Source: Ardenticatenaceae bacterium (lineage in GTDB: Bacteria > Chloroflexota > Anaerolineae > Promineifilales > Promineifilaceae). Taken from it: DNA of 64,000 nucleotides. The notes below the pieces were generated by a model, which searched no databases, was not told the origin of the DNA, and saw nothing but the letters and a program-made list of their open reading frames with translations. The stretch spans positions 49,316 to 113,315 of the forward strand of contig WYBM01000044.1 of the NCBI GenBank assembly GCA_011525915.1, in the 5' to 3' direction. The position numbers were made by a program, and so were the translations under genes. Positions 46,369 to 54,739 of the stretch are shown in pieces (position 1 is the first letter of the stretch; every line of letters starts with the position of its first letter).

Positions 46369-46429
46369 CGCCAACCCGAAGGCGGCTATAGTTCTTCACT
46401 TCTGAAAGAATCTGGAAAAGGGAGAGGCA

Positions 46430-47476
46430 TTGAAAGTTTATTACCATATCACGCCACTTGTCCTGCTTATGATCTCTATCCTCACCAACAGTTCACCTGC
46501 CGCCTGGCCGGCTACAGCAGCAACGCCAACCGGTGATTACACCCTTTACCTGCCAGTTATCTTCCGTCCGGAGGTATTGACGCCTTCGCCGGAAGTGATA
46601 TTGCAAATCACACCAGAGGGGTGGTATACCGTCAGCACCTATGAACCCGGTTCCTTTCGGCTGACAAATGCGGCGGCCAATGAGCAAAATATCATGGCCG
46701 TGACCATTGATCTGCGTACGGCCGTTTTCCCAGACATGGTCTTTGACCCCTATGGCCTGGCGGGTGATCTGGTTGCCAAGAACCTGGCCATTGACAGCAA
46801 TGGCCTACTCACCGGCTTTGCCGGGCACAGCTTTGCCAGCCCGCATGACGGCGGTTATGATGTGCTCCAGCTCTTTTTTACGGATTTTAACCCTGGTGAA
46901 ACGATGACCTTTTCCATTGATGTAGACCCCACCAGCATTCGTGGTTCAGACCCACCAGGGCCGTCTGAAAGTGGCAGCGTTTCCGGCCTGGAACTGACAG
47001 GGTCTACCGTACTGGTCAACTTTGCTGATAATACCGCCCTTATTGGCCACACCTTTCGCATACCAGGCAGCGTCAGCGGCTCCCAAGCTGTCATTCGGGC
47101 CGCTTTACCAGAAGCCCCCACCATCCAGGCAGAAGGCATTGCGGGGAGTACGGCCGTTGTCACCCATACACAACAAACGATCAACATTCAGACGGCACCC
47201 GCCCGGCACATTAAACTTCTGGTTATAGAAGGCGGCCTCTTCACCGCCGGCGTGCCCGGCGGTGGCTATGACCTTGACCCCTTCGAAGCCAATACGGCAC
47301 TCCTGGTGGGCCAATATGAAGGCCAGGCTAATGACAGCGGTCAGCTCAGCCTGCCTATTCAACTGTGGCGCACCCAGGCCAATGGTGGACTCAATATCAT
47401 TGTGGCTGTGCCTGAAAACAGTTTTGGCTACCTGGGCACCCCCTCAACCCCCATCATCTTACATTTACAGGATTAA
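46430..47476 (+). CDS. Secreted protein of unknown function with YLPVIF motif
   Basis: 348 aa. Starts at a TTG with GGGAGAGG just upstream. A signal peptide ends near residue 25, followed by YTLYLPVIFRP. The remainder is predicted beta-rich and has a segment SFRLTNAAANEQNIMAVTIDL that resembles beta-sandwich carbohydrate- or anchor-type domains, but no family is assigned. It lies 5 bp before the sugar dehydrogenase gene and is likely co-transcribed with it. Confidence 0.75.
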   Translation: MKVYYHITPLVLLMISILTNSSPAAWPATAATPTGDYTLYLPVIFRPEVLTPSPEVILQITPEGWYTVSTYEPGSFRLTNAAANEQNIMAVTIDLRTAVFPDMVFDPYGLAGDLVAKNLAIDSNGLLTGFAGHSFASPHDGGYDVLQLFFTDFNPGETMTFSIDVDPTSIRGSDPPGPSESGSVSGLELTGSTVLVNFADNTALIGHTFRIPGSVSGSQAVIRAALPEAPTIQAEGIAGSTAVVTHTQQTINIQTAPARHIKLLVIEGGLFTAGVPGGGYDLDPFEANTALLVGQYEGQANDSGQLSLPIQLWRTQANGGLNIIVAVPENSFGYLGTPSTPIILHLQD

Positions 47477-47481
47477 ACCCG

Positions 47482-48816
47482 ATGCTGCGCTCTTCAGTGT
47501 ACCGTCACCTTACATTTTTGATTCTATGCCTTGGTCTGGCGCTGCTTGCCCGAAGGGACAATGCGGTCCAGACGGCGGGCGCTTTTCCCGTTTACCTGCC
47601 GGTGGTACAAGCGTTTAAGTGGCCGCCGACCCTGGAAGCAGTCCAGTTTGCCCAGGGTTTGAACGCCGATGCTATCACCGATATAGCGGCCATGGGCGAC
47701 GGCCGTCTTTATGCCGTGCTGCGCCAGGGGATCATTCGCATCATACAGTCAGACGGCACGGTGCTGCCCACCGCTTTTTTAGACATTCAACAGCAGGTCG
47801 CCAAAACCAACTGGGAGCAGGGCATGTTAGGGCTGGTTTTCCACCCTAACTACCCGGCCACACCCTACTTTTACGTCAGTTACACCAGCCACGTGCAAAA
47901 CCGCATTTATATCAGCCGCTTTACTGTCAGCGCCAACCCAGACGTGGCCGATCGAGACAGCCAGCTTGTCATCCTGACCATTGATAAAGACTTTACACAC
48001 AGCCCGGTGCACAACGGCGGTGATCTGGTCTTTGGTCCTGACGGTTACCTGTACATCTCTGTAGGTGATGGCGGTCCTGATCCGCAATTTGGCAGTACCA
48101 ATGTTCATGACCCGGACAACAACGGTTACCGCACTGATAAACTACTGGGCAAAATTTTGCGAATTGACGTAGATGGGGGCGGTGCCACACCGCCCGACTT
48201 ATGCGGCGGGGCCAGAAATTACACCATCCCTCCAGGCAACCCTTTTGCCGATGGCCCCGGCCCCAATTGTGATGAGATATGGGCCAAAGGGCTGCGGAAC
48301 CCCTGGCGCTTTAGCTTTGACCGGGAAACGGCAGACATGTTTATTGGCGACGTAGGTGAGTGGCTGCGGGAAGAAATTGACTTTGCGCCGGCGGGCACGT
48401 CCGGGGGGCGAGATTATGGCTGGCGCTGTTTTGAAGGCACCTATGACCAGCGTCTTGACCACCCGGACATTGCCAGTGGCTGTGCCCCCAACCCGATGAC
48501 AGATTACACGTTCCCGGTTTATGAATATGATCAATCCCAGGGTTGTTCTATCGTTGGCGGTTTTGTTTACCGGGGAAATGCCTACCCTACGCTGCGCGGG
48601 CATTACCTCTTTGGCGATTTTTGTAATGGTGTGATCCGGGTGTTAAGCCCTGCTGGTCAGGGACGCTGGGTGGAGACAGAGGAGTTTGGTGTTGGTTTTC
48701 ACATCAGCACCTTTGCCGAAGATGCCAACGGAGAGATATACATTGGCCGCTGGTCACCAGGAGGGCCAACGGCCGTCTACCGGTTAGCAGTCGTCACAAA
48801 CGCGCCTACGCCATAA
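47482..48816 (+). CDS. Secreted PQQ-type sugar dehydrogenase-like protein
   Basis: 444 aa. Signal peptide, then PVYLPVVQAFK, then a six-bladed propeller of the soluble glucose/sorbosone dehydrogenase family. Motifs: GMLGLVFHPNYP, SPVHNGGDLVFGPDGYLYISVGDGG (catalytic His region), AKGLRNPWRFSFD, DYGWRCFEG, and GDFCNGVIRVL. Family members oxidize aldoses with PQQ; related aldose dehydrogenases use other acceptors. Cofactor genes are not in the window. Its 3' end overlaps the convergent membrane-protein gene by 40 nt. Confidence 0.88.
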   Translation: MLRSSVYRHLTFLILCLGLALLARRDNAVQTAGAFPVYLPVVQAFKWPPTLEAVQFAQGLNADAITDIAAMGDGRLYAVLRQGIIRIIQSDGTVLPTAFLDIQQQVAKTNWEQGMLGLVFHPNYPATPYFYVSYTSHVQNRIYISRFTVSANPDVADRDSQLVILTIDKDFTHSPVHNGGDLVFGPDGYLYISVGDGGPDPQFGSTNVHDPDNNGYRTDKLLGKILRIDVDGGGATPPDLCGGARNYTIPPGNPFADGPGPNCDEIWAKGLRNPWRFSFDRETADMFIGDVGEWLREEIDFAPAGTSGGRDYGWRCFEGTYDQRLDHPDIASGCAPNPMTDYTFPVYEYDQSQGCSIVGGFVYRGNAYPTLRGHYLFGDFCNGVIRVLSPAGQGRWVETEEFGVGFHISTFAEDANGEIYIGRWSPGGPTAVYRLAVVTNAPTP

Positions 48817-50987
48817 GCATCCTGCGGCTGGCGCTGGCCGTTGATGGTCACCGGCAGGCGCCTACCCGTAGCCGGGTCATAGAAGCCAACGTGTATGGGG
48901 TAACGGCCGTCTGCCAGACGGCCGCCAGCCAGTTCCTCTGGTACGGTCAGCGTTATCACATCCTCAATCACTTCGCCGGCGGCCCACAGGTGCGTGGGGT
49001 AATCGCCGCCTAGCGGCGGGCCATCGGCCTGGGCCAGCGGCGCCTGTGCCGGATCACCCATATGCACAAAGACACTGTAATCTTGTCCGGGTGCGGCCGT
49101 CACCTGCCAGCGCAGATGAACCGCAACGCCGCTCCCGGTGGGAACCAGATCAGCGCGTGTCAGCTCAATATCATCGCCAAAATGGGCCAGCACGGCCGTG
49201 TCTGCTGCCGGCCATTCCCGGGGCGTTACCTTAAGACGCCCAACCTCTACCTCACCTGGCTCATCCAACAACTTCACAAACAGCCGCGCTTCTGTGGGCA
49301 CAGCCATATCTGTGGCTAACTGCACGGCCACTTCTTCGGCTACAACGCCTGCCGCCGGCCAGAAGGTTGCCGGGTAACGGCCGTAGCCATGATAAGTGTG
49401 CAGTTTCCCAACCAGCGCCAGTTCACGCCCCAAAACCTCGATCACTTCCACCGGCGGTGCCGTCGGCGGCACTGCCGGCCGCCAGTATAATGTCATCACC
49501 GCCCAATCACCTGGATGCACGGCCGTCTCTTCTAGCGCGGCGGCCACCAGTTCCAAATCACCCAGACGCACGGCCAGGGGCGTGGCCGCCGCTGGCACGC
49601 TGGCCAGCACGGGCGGGCGAACATACGCTTGAGGGATCACAACGACAAGGCAGGTCACGGCCGTGATCAGCGCACCTCCACCAGCCAGCCAGCCCCACCG
49701 GAACTGGCTCAACCCGTATGCCAGCCCCAGCGCCAGCGGCAGCAGTGCGGGAAACAACAGCCGCCCCTGGTCGGCTGGGGTGCGCATCATAAATTGCAGC
49801 CAGCCAGCAAAGACCAGAAAGACCCAGCCGGCCAGCCAGAGAGGGATTTCATGCATATGGCCCGTGGTGGTGAGAGGTGTTGGCCGCGGGCTGGCTTTCC
49901 CACGCCAGGCGCGGGTCTTTAATAAAATGCCGGCAGCGCCCCCGCCCACAATGCCATACCATACCCCATACACCCACGACGGCGGCTGCACCGTCATCCA
50001 GCCAAAAAAGGCAAAGAGCGACTGCCACACCCGGCCAAATTGGGCCAATGCCTGCCAGACGGTCAGGTCCCGGTCACCCCCGGCCAGGGTAATAAAAACG
50101 TTGGTGGCAGTGGGGTCACCATACAGTACCCAGTTGCGCCAGAGCAGCCAGCCGCTCATGAGCAAGGCGGGTCCCAACGTGAAGATGAGGAGGTCACGCC
50201 AGCGGTAACGGCCGTAACGCCAACTCAGCCAGCCCAAAGCGGCCATGGCCCATACCAGCAGCAGCAGCCCGGCTGTTTTACTAAGGACGGCCGCCCCCAG
50301 TGTCAGCCCCAACAGAAAGAGCAGCCAGCGAGTTTGTGTTGGGGCCATAGACTGCATCACCCGTTCCCCCCTGGTGACCGGTACCCAGAGCCGCAGCACC
50401 TGCCACAATGCCAGCGCACACAGACAAATGATGAGGGTGTCATTGGTGATAGAGGCGTGCAAAAAGAGGAACTGCGGCAGGAACGCTACCAACGCCAGCG
50501 CCAGCAGCGCCCGTGGTGGGTTCTGTGGCCAGAGCTGGCGGCCGCTGCCGTAGATGGCCGCCAGGGTAATGCTCCCCAATACCATAGAAAGGCTGCGCAG
50601 CAAATGTACGGCCCAGACATAGCCCGGCCAGGGCCAGCTTGCTGTGGGCACAAAAGCATTTTTATTGGCCCGGGTGGTGGCGTTGCCCAATTGAGCGTAA
50701 GGGTTAAACCAGAGTGCGTCGGTGGGCACGGCCGTGTCTAACGGCGCTATCAATAACGCGCTCAGCCCATAATACAGGGGTGGTTGGGCAGCCTCTTGCC
50801 GCGGCAGGTTGTCCCCGGCCACAGGGAGTTTGCGCGTATTAGCGATGGTGACGGCCGTGAAAAAATGATGATGTTCGTCCGGCGCTTCAAAGATAGGATT
50901 TACCAGGTTGGTGGCCATCGCCAATATAAAATAAGCGGCTATAATAGCCAGGGCAATTTGAGTGTATCCCAGTTTCTGCGTTATCAT
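48777..50987 (-). CDS. Polytopic membrane protein, GT39/DUF2142-like
   Basis: About 736 aa. The start at 50987 (MITQKLGYT) is preferred; a TTG at 51008 is an alternative. Roughly eleven to twelve TM helices cover the first 430 residues. After the first helix comes PIFEAPDEHHHFF, with an Asp-Glu pair in the first loop, the hallmark of dolichol/undecaprenyl-sugar-dependent glycosyltransferases (GT-C). The C-terminal 300 residues are soluble, probably extracytoplasmic and beta-rich. Likely a membrane mannosyl/glycosyltransferase-like protein with unknown acceptor. It diverges from the cytochrome-like gene. Confidence 0.8.
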   Translation of the reverse strand: MITQKLGYTQIALAIIAAYFILAMATNLVNPIFEAPDEHHHFFTAVTIANTRKLPVAGDNLPRQEAAQPPLYYGLSALLIAPLDTAVPTDALWFNPYAQLGNATTRANKNAFVPTASWPWPGYVWAVHLLRSLSMVLGSITLAAIYGSGRQLWPQNPPRALLALALVAFLPQFLFLHASITNDTLIICLCALALWQVLRLWVPVTRGERVMQSMAPTQTRWLLFLLGLTLGAAVLSKTAGLLLLVWAMAALGWLSWRYGRYRWRDLLIFTLGPALLMSGWLLWRNWVLYGDPTATNVFITLAGGDRDLTVWQALAQFGRVWQSLFAFFGWMTVQPPSWVYGVWYGIVGGGAAGILLKTRAWRGKASPRPTPLTTTGHMHEIPLWLAGWVFLVFAGWLQFMMRTPADQGRLLFPALLPLALGLAYGLSQFRWGWLAGGGALITAVTCLVVVIPQAYVRPPVLASVPAAATPLAVRLGDLELVAAALEETAVHPGDWAVMTLYWRPAVPPTAPPVEVIEVLGRELALVGKLHTYHGYGRYPATFWPAAGVVAEEVAVQLATDMAVPTEARLFVKLLDEPGEVEVGRLKVTPREWPAADTAVLAHFGDDIELTRADLVPTGSGVAVHLRWQVTAAPGQDYSVFVHMGDPAQAPLAQADGPPLGGDYPTHLWAAGEVIEDVITLTVPEELAGGRLADGRYPIHVGFYDPATGRRLPVTINGQRQPQDAYGVGAFVTTANR

Positions 50988-51026
50988 TGCGCCGCAATTT
51001 TCTAACAAGCCAAAGGATTTTCCAAC

Positions 51027-51572
51027 ATGAAAAAAAATATCCCCTTATTATGTATTTTAGGCCTGATTGGTTTTGTTGTCATGACCACCGTGCAAAGCGT
51101 GCATGGTTTTCCAGACGGTATCGTCGGCTTTTCCGGTCAAAATGGCACGCATTGTAATGTTTGCCACAATACGGGTATTGTGCCTGAGGTATCTATTGCC
51201 GGGCCTTCTGTGGTTGAGCCGGGGAATGCCTACCTTTATACCCTTATGATCGCCGGTGGGCAGGAGATAGCGGGTGGGCTGGATGTCTCTGTCACAAATG
51301 GTGTTCTGGCGGCCATAAGCGCTGATACCCAGCTGTTGAGCGGTGAAATTACCCACACTGACCCCAAAGCTGCCAACCCTGATGGCACGGTGACATTTAC
51401 GTTTCAATGGACGGCACCAATCACAGCCACGGCCGTGACGATGTACGGCGCCGGTAATTCCGTTGACCTGCTAAATGGTAACCAGGGTGACGCCGCCGAT
51501 GTGACCACCCTGGCCATTTCCGTGATGGAACTTAATGAGAAAGTATACCTGCCGGTGGTCATGAAACCGTAA
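51027..51572 (+). CDS. Secreted CxxCH protein with C-terminal YLPVV motif
   Basis: 181 aa. Signal peptide (about 1-27), then GFSGQNGTHCNVCHNTG, where CNVCH is a c-type heme binding site in the context typical of choice-of-anchor V/reeler-like proteins. A beta-sandwich domain follows, and the protein ends KVYLPVVMKP. Could bind a single heme; the sixth ligand is not evident. The ATG lies 39 bp from the divergent membrane-protein gene. Confidence 0.78.
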   Translation: MKKNIPLLCILGLIGFVVMTTVQSVHGFPDGIVGFSGQNGTHCNVCHNTGIVPEVSIAGPSVVEPGNAYLYTLMIAGGQEIAGGLDVSVTNGVLAAISADTQLLSGEITHTDPKAANPDGTVTFTFQWTAPITATAVTMYGAGNSVDLLNGNQGDAADVTTLAISVMELNEKVYLPVVMKP

Positions 51573-51610
51573 ATACTCAGGGTTCGTTCAAAACAACTTT
51601 GGACGTTTGC

Positions 51611-51715
51611 CAGGTAATCAGCAGTCAGTATCTAGTATCCAGTATCCAGTAATCAGTCTGGAAGAACACCCAACTGATCACTGAAGAACTGATAACTGAA
51701 CACTGATTACTTCAA
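51611..51715. repeat. CAGT-type repeat block upstream of comM
   Basis: Heptad units (CAGTATC, TAGTATC, CAGTATC, CAGTAAT) followed by inverted ACTGATNACTGAAGAACTGATAACTGAAC-like words, so a hairpin can form. Fills the gap between the CxxCH gene and comM. Confidence 0.8.
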
Positions 51716-51760
51716 AGCACTAAGTTAATTGTAAACGCGCCCTCATCATAGGAGAATGTT

Positions 51761-52369
51761 ATGCTGGCTAAGGTGATGAGCTGTGCCATTGTTGGCCTGG
51801 AAGCTGAAATTGTTGAGGTTGAAGTAGACATCTTGCGCGGCGGGCCCATGTTTACCCTGGTAGGTCTGCCAGATGCAGCCGTGCGTGAAAGCCGTGACCG
51901 GGTACACAGCGCCATCAAAAACAGCGGCTTTGACTTCCCCGGCGGCCGGCGCATTACCGTTAACCTGGCCCCGGCTGATCTGCGCAAAGAAGGCCCCGCG
52001 TATGACCTGCCCATTGCTGTGGGCATTCTGGCCGCCTCGCAACAAATCTGGCCAGACCAGCTGGCCGGCGCGCTCTTTTTGGGCGAGCTTTCGTTGGATG
52101 GCACCGCCCGGCACACCAAAGGTATCTTGCCGATGACGGCTATGGCACGGGCCCAGGGGTATGCCCGTGTTTTTGTGCCTGCGCCCGATGCTGAAGAAGC
52201 TGCCCTGCTGCCAGATGTGGAAGTTTTGCCGGTGCACAACTTGCAAGACCTGGTGGGGCATCTGACCGGCCTTAAGCCCATCACCCCTTTTACGGTGGAT
52301 ATGCAAGATGTGTTTGGCGCAGACCCAACCTATGCGGCTGACTTTGCAGACATTATGGGGCAGATGTAG
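51761..52369 (+). pseudogene. comM: comM/yifB Mg-chelatase-like ATPase, truncated by element insertion
   Basis: Only 202 codons of the roughly 500 usual. The N-terminal LonC-like domain is intact (GLPDAAVRESRDRVHSAIKNSGFDFP, VNLAPADLRKEGPAYDLPIAVG). The frame stops right at DFADIMGQ, the boundary where normal proteins continue into the AAA+ domain with its Walker A loop. The sequence after it belongs to the mobile element. AGGAG precedes the ATG. The 3' part presumably survives at the other end of the element. In transforming bacteria ComM is a branch-migration helicase. The truncated product lacks the ATPase. Confidence 0.92.
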
Positions 52370-54113
52370 ATGTAAATTTGGCTGCGCTGCCGGTCTCTTG
52401 ACCTCGCTGCGGCAAGCTTTTTTCTTCGTATTGATACACTCCTTCAATCAATCCTTCCAACCTATACCACTTTTCTTTGGAGTCAATCACTACCCTATCT
52501 ATGAACATAGCTAGAATTGTACGTTTGTCCTTAAAAGGTATATCAGGGGCATAGCCTGCTTGTTTCAGCTTTTTTAGGTGCTCATAAACAATTTCGCGTT
52601 TCCGTTCAAATGTCTCTACTAATTCGATATTTTCAACAATCTTCTCCCATTCAACCTGAAGCGCCAGTATTCGTCCCCTTACAGCCTCCTTTTTTTCCCT
52701 ATACTCTTCCAAGCTAAAAATTCCTTCGCCATATGCCCGATCCCATTGAGCCTCCTCTTTATGGCATTTGTTTAACTGCTTGTCCAGATATTTTAACTGG
52801 TGATTTAGCTCACCCTTTTTGAAGTTGTCATATTCTTCCTCAAGACAACTAATCAGAATTTCTGGATCGGTTATGAGTTCACAAATTGAATCCCAAACGT
52901 GATGGTCTATTTCGTCGCTGTAGACTACTGGGGACTTACAATAGTAAATTTCACGAACAGTACGAGTGCCGTTATATGAGCCGCAAATGTAAAATCGTCT
53001 AGTACGCTTTCCATCAACAATCGGGCCTGAGGAGCCGCCAGCGTTATAAAGGTGGCCACAACAAGCGCAATACATAAACCCCTGTAACAAACATGCCTTT
53101 TTTGCATTTCGTGTCGATTTTTTAATATTTCTTTTTAGCGCTTTTTGCGCTTCTTCCCAAACCTCTGGAGAAACAATGGCCGGTACAGGAACTATAATCC
53201 ATTCCTCCTTTGGTCTTTGACGTTGTCTATTTACCATTTTCTGAGAGCGTTCGCTCCACTCGTTTTGAAAATAATAACGGTTTGCGGCGTACTCCCCCTT
53301 GTAAACTGTGTTTTTCAGCATTTTTGACACATTGCCTGAACTCCAATGCTTTGATGCTTTAGGAGTAGGTACTCCTCGCCTCTCTAAGTCATCACAAACA
53401 TCAAAAAGCGATTCGCCGCCAACGATTCGATAATAGATTTCTTTCATAATCGGAGCTTGATCAGGGTCTAGTGCATAATGAGAATCTTGACGATAGTTTG
53501 ACGTCACATCAGTAGCTGGTCTTCCCTTTGAGTCAACAAATAAAAAGCCGTATGACGGCGTTCTCGCAGTAATTCTGCCCGATTTTGCTTTGAGCCTCAT
53601 GCCTTCGGTCATGCGCTCAATTTCATGCCGCATTCCCTGCTCGCTGATTGCTCCCATAACTGCCCTTTCAATTTCGGAATGGAACTCTTTCCAAAACCTA
53701 ACGGCTATACCTTGTTGTTCAAAAAGCTCTAGAAGATATCCTTGATGCCATTTAGCGTTGCGGCTGAGGCGATCTAAATACTCCATTAAGAGGTGGTCGG
53801 ACTCTCTATGCTCCTCATCAGAAATATCAGCCATCAAGCGCTGTAAGTCAGGGCGATCTTTGAACTCAAAACCCGTATGGTCATCGCCGTACAACAACCT
53901 AAAAGGAATTCGTAGATTGAGATTACAAGCAAGTTCATGAATATTGCTAAGCTGACGAGGTAACCCGGTGCGCCCTTCCTCAGCCTGACCGGATGTAGAG
54001 ACACGAATGTAGGCGTAAGCTAAAGCTCCATATGGGCTACCGAGTTCTCCTGTTCTCCCGTCGGCGATTTCAGCAAAAATTGGCTCAAGAATCGGTCTAA
54101 GTTTTTCGTCCAT
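52353..54113 (-). CDS. Large serine recombinase (site-specific integrase)
   Basis: 586 aa. The resolvase catalytic domain (about 32-190) has the nucleophile Ser39 in AYIRVSTSGQ and Arg-rich LDRLSRN. A recombinase domain (about 215-335) follows with GVPTPKASKHWSSGNVSKML, then a zinc ribbon (YCACCGHLY...ICGS...YYCKS), and a long coiled coil (about 440-520). This is the usual layout of phage/ICE integrases. It points at the comM junction, so it is the enzyme that inserted the element. The extreme C-terminus is read from host comM DNA. The gene start and the excisionase gene are divergent. Confidence 0.95.
   Translation of the reverse strand: MDEKLRPILEPIFAEIADGRTGELGSPYGALAYAYIRVSTSGQAEEGRTGLPRQLSNIHELACNLNLRIPFRLLYGDDHTGFEFKDRPDLQRLMADISDEEHRESDHLLMEYLDRLSRNAKWHQGYLLELFEQQGIAVRFWKEFHSEIERAVMGAISEQGMRHEIERMTEGMRLKAKSGRITARTPSYGFLFVDSKGRPATDVTSNYRQDSHYALDPDQAPIMKEIYYRIVGGESLFDVCDDLERRGVPTPKASKHWSSGNVSKMLKNTVYKGEYAANRYYFQNEWSERSQKMVNRQRQRPKEEWIIVPVPAIVSPEVWEEAQKALKRNIKKSTRNAKKACLLQGFMYCACCGHLYNAGGSSGPIVDGKRTRRFYICGSYNGTRTVREIYYCKSPVVYSDEIDHHVWDSICELITDPEILISCLEEEYDNFKKGELNHQLKYLDKQLNKCHKEEAQWDRAYGEGIFSLEEYREKKEAVRGRILALQVEWEKIVENIELVETFERKREIVYEHLKKLKQAGYAPDIPFKDKRTILAMFIDRVVIDSKEKWYRLEGLIEGVYQYEEKSLPQRGQETGSAAKFTSTSAP
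52355..52375. other. Attachment junction (attL) in comM
   Basis: The comM homology ends at the GGGCAG of codons for GQ, immediately followed by unrelated sequence. The serine recombinase gene reads across this point and stops at 52353, so its last few codons are host-derived. Exact crossover bases cannot be fixed without the other junction. Confidence 0.6.
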
Positions 54114-54173
54114 CGAAATTCCTACCTGGGGATTGTCGAAGCGGGTACAATGAACACGTTAACAAATTCAGCG

Positions 54174-54222
54174 ATACTTAACCATATTTTCCTTATTACT
54201 CCGTATTAGTCAAGTTAAGTAT
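54174..54222. promoter_or_regulatory. Inverted repeat in the recombinase/excisionase intergenic region
   Basis: ATACTTAAC (54174-54182) and its exact reverse complement GTTAAGTAT (54214-54222) flank the divergent control region. Likely operator for an element regulator, perhaps the excisionase-like HTH protein. Confidence 0.45.
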
Positions 54223-54257
54223 GCAAGAGTATTGAACTTATGAATTCGGATTGAAAA

Positions 54258-54476
54258 ATGCCTAAAAATTCTGACGAAACGGTTTGGATGACGATTACAG
54301 AAGCACAGGAGTATCTAAAAGTATCAAAGACCACGTTGTATGATTGCATGAAAGATGGGCGGCTGCCGTTTTACTACATCCGAGGGACTCGACAAAGAAG
54401 GGTTAAAAAGGCCGACCTTGATACTTTGATGACCATAGGAGATAGAACTCAAGAAACATTCCACGAAGAGTCATAA
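54258..54476 (+). CDS. Excisionase-like HTH protein
   Basis: 72 aa. A winged helix of the MerR/excisionase kind: MTITEAQEYLKVSKTTLYDCMKDGRLPFYYIRGTRQRRVKKADLD. Such small proteins bind att sites to direct excision or act as regulators. Divergent from the serine recombinase, which supports an Xis role. The ribosome-binding site is weak. Its last 28 nt overlap the convergent small gene. Confidence 0.8.
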   Translation: MPKNSDETVWMTITEAQEYLKVSKTTLYDCMKDGRLPFYYIRGTRQRRVKKADLDTLMTIGDRTQETFHEES

Positions 54477-54676
54477 GGAATGTCATTTTTGGCCTCTTTT
54501 TGTAGAGAAGGATGCACCAAAGCATCTTGTGGCGTTTCCTGCTTAATAAAACGCCTAATAGACTTTCCTAAAGATTTGCTTCCCTCCTCATCATCAAAAT
54601 TCAATACACCTTCATCAATCATATGGTTGATGAAAATCTTCGCTACTGATCTCAATCGAATTTTTTTATCTTGCAT
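54449..54676 (-). CDS. Small hypothetical protein
   Basis: 75 aa, basic at the start (MQDKKIRLRSVAKIF) then mixed charge. A strong AGAGGAG lies about 6 bp upstream of the ATG, which argues for a real gene. No domain recognized. It overlaps the end of the excisionase-like gene on the other strand. Confidence 0.5.
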   Translation of the reverse strand: MQDKKIRLRSVAKIFINHMIDEGVLNFDDEEGSKSLGKSIRRFIKQETPQDALVHPSLQKEAKNDIPYDSSWNVS

Positions 54677-54739
54677 TTTTTACTCCTCTGTAAGTGAACT
54701 ACTAGTTTTCCACTAGATTGAATGGGTTGCTTTTGAGGT

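Noticed and set aside
51761..52369. comM stop as a sequencing error
   Set aside because: Sequence after the stop is wholly different from comM in any frame and a serine recombinase gene ends there, so insertion is the better explanation.
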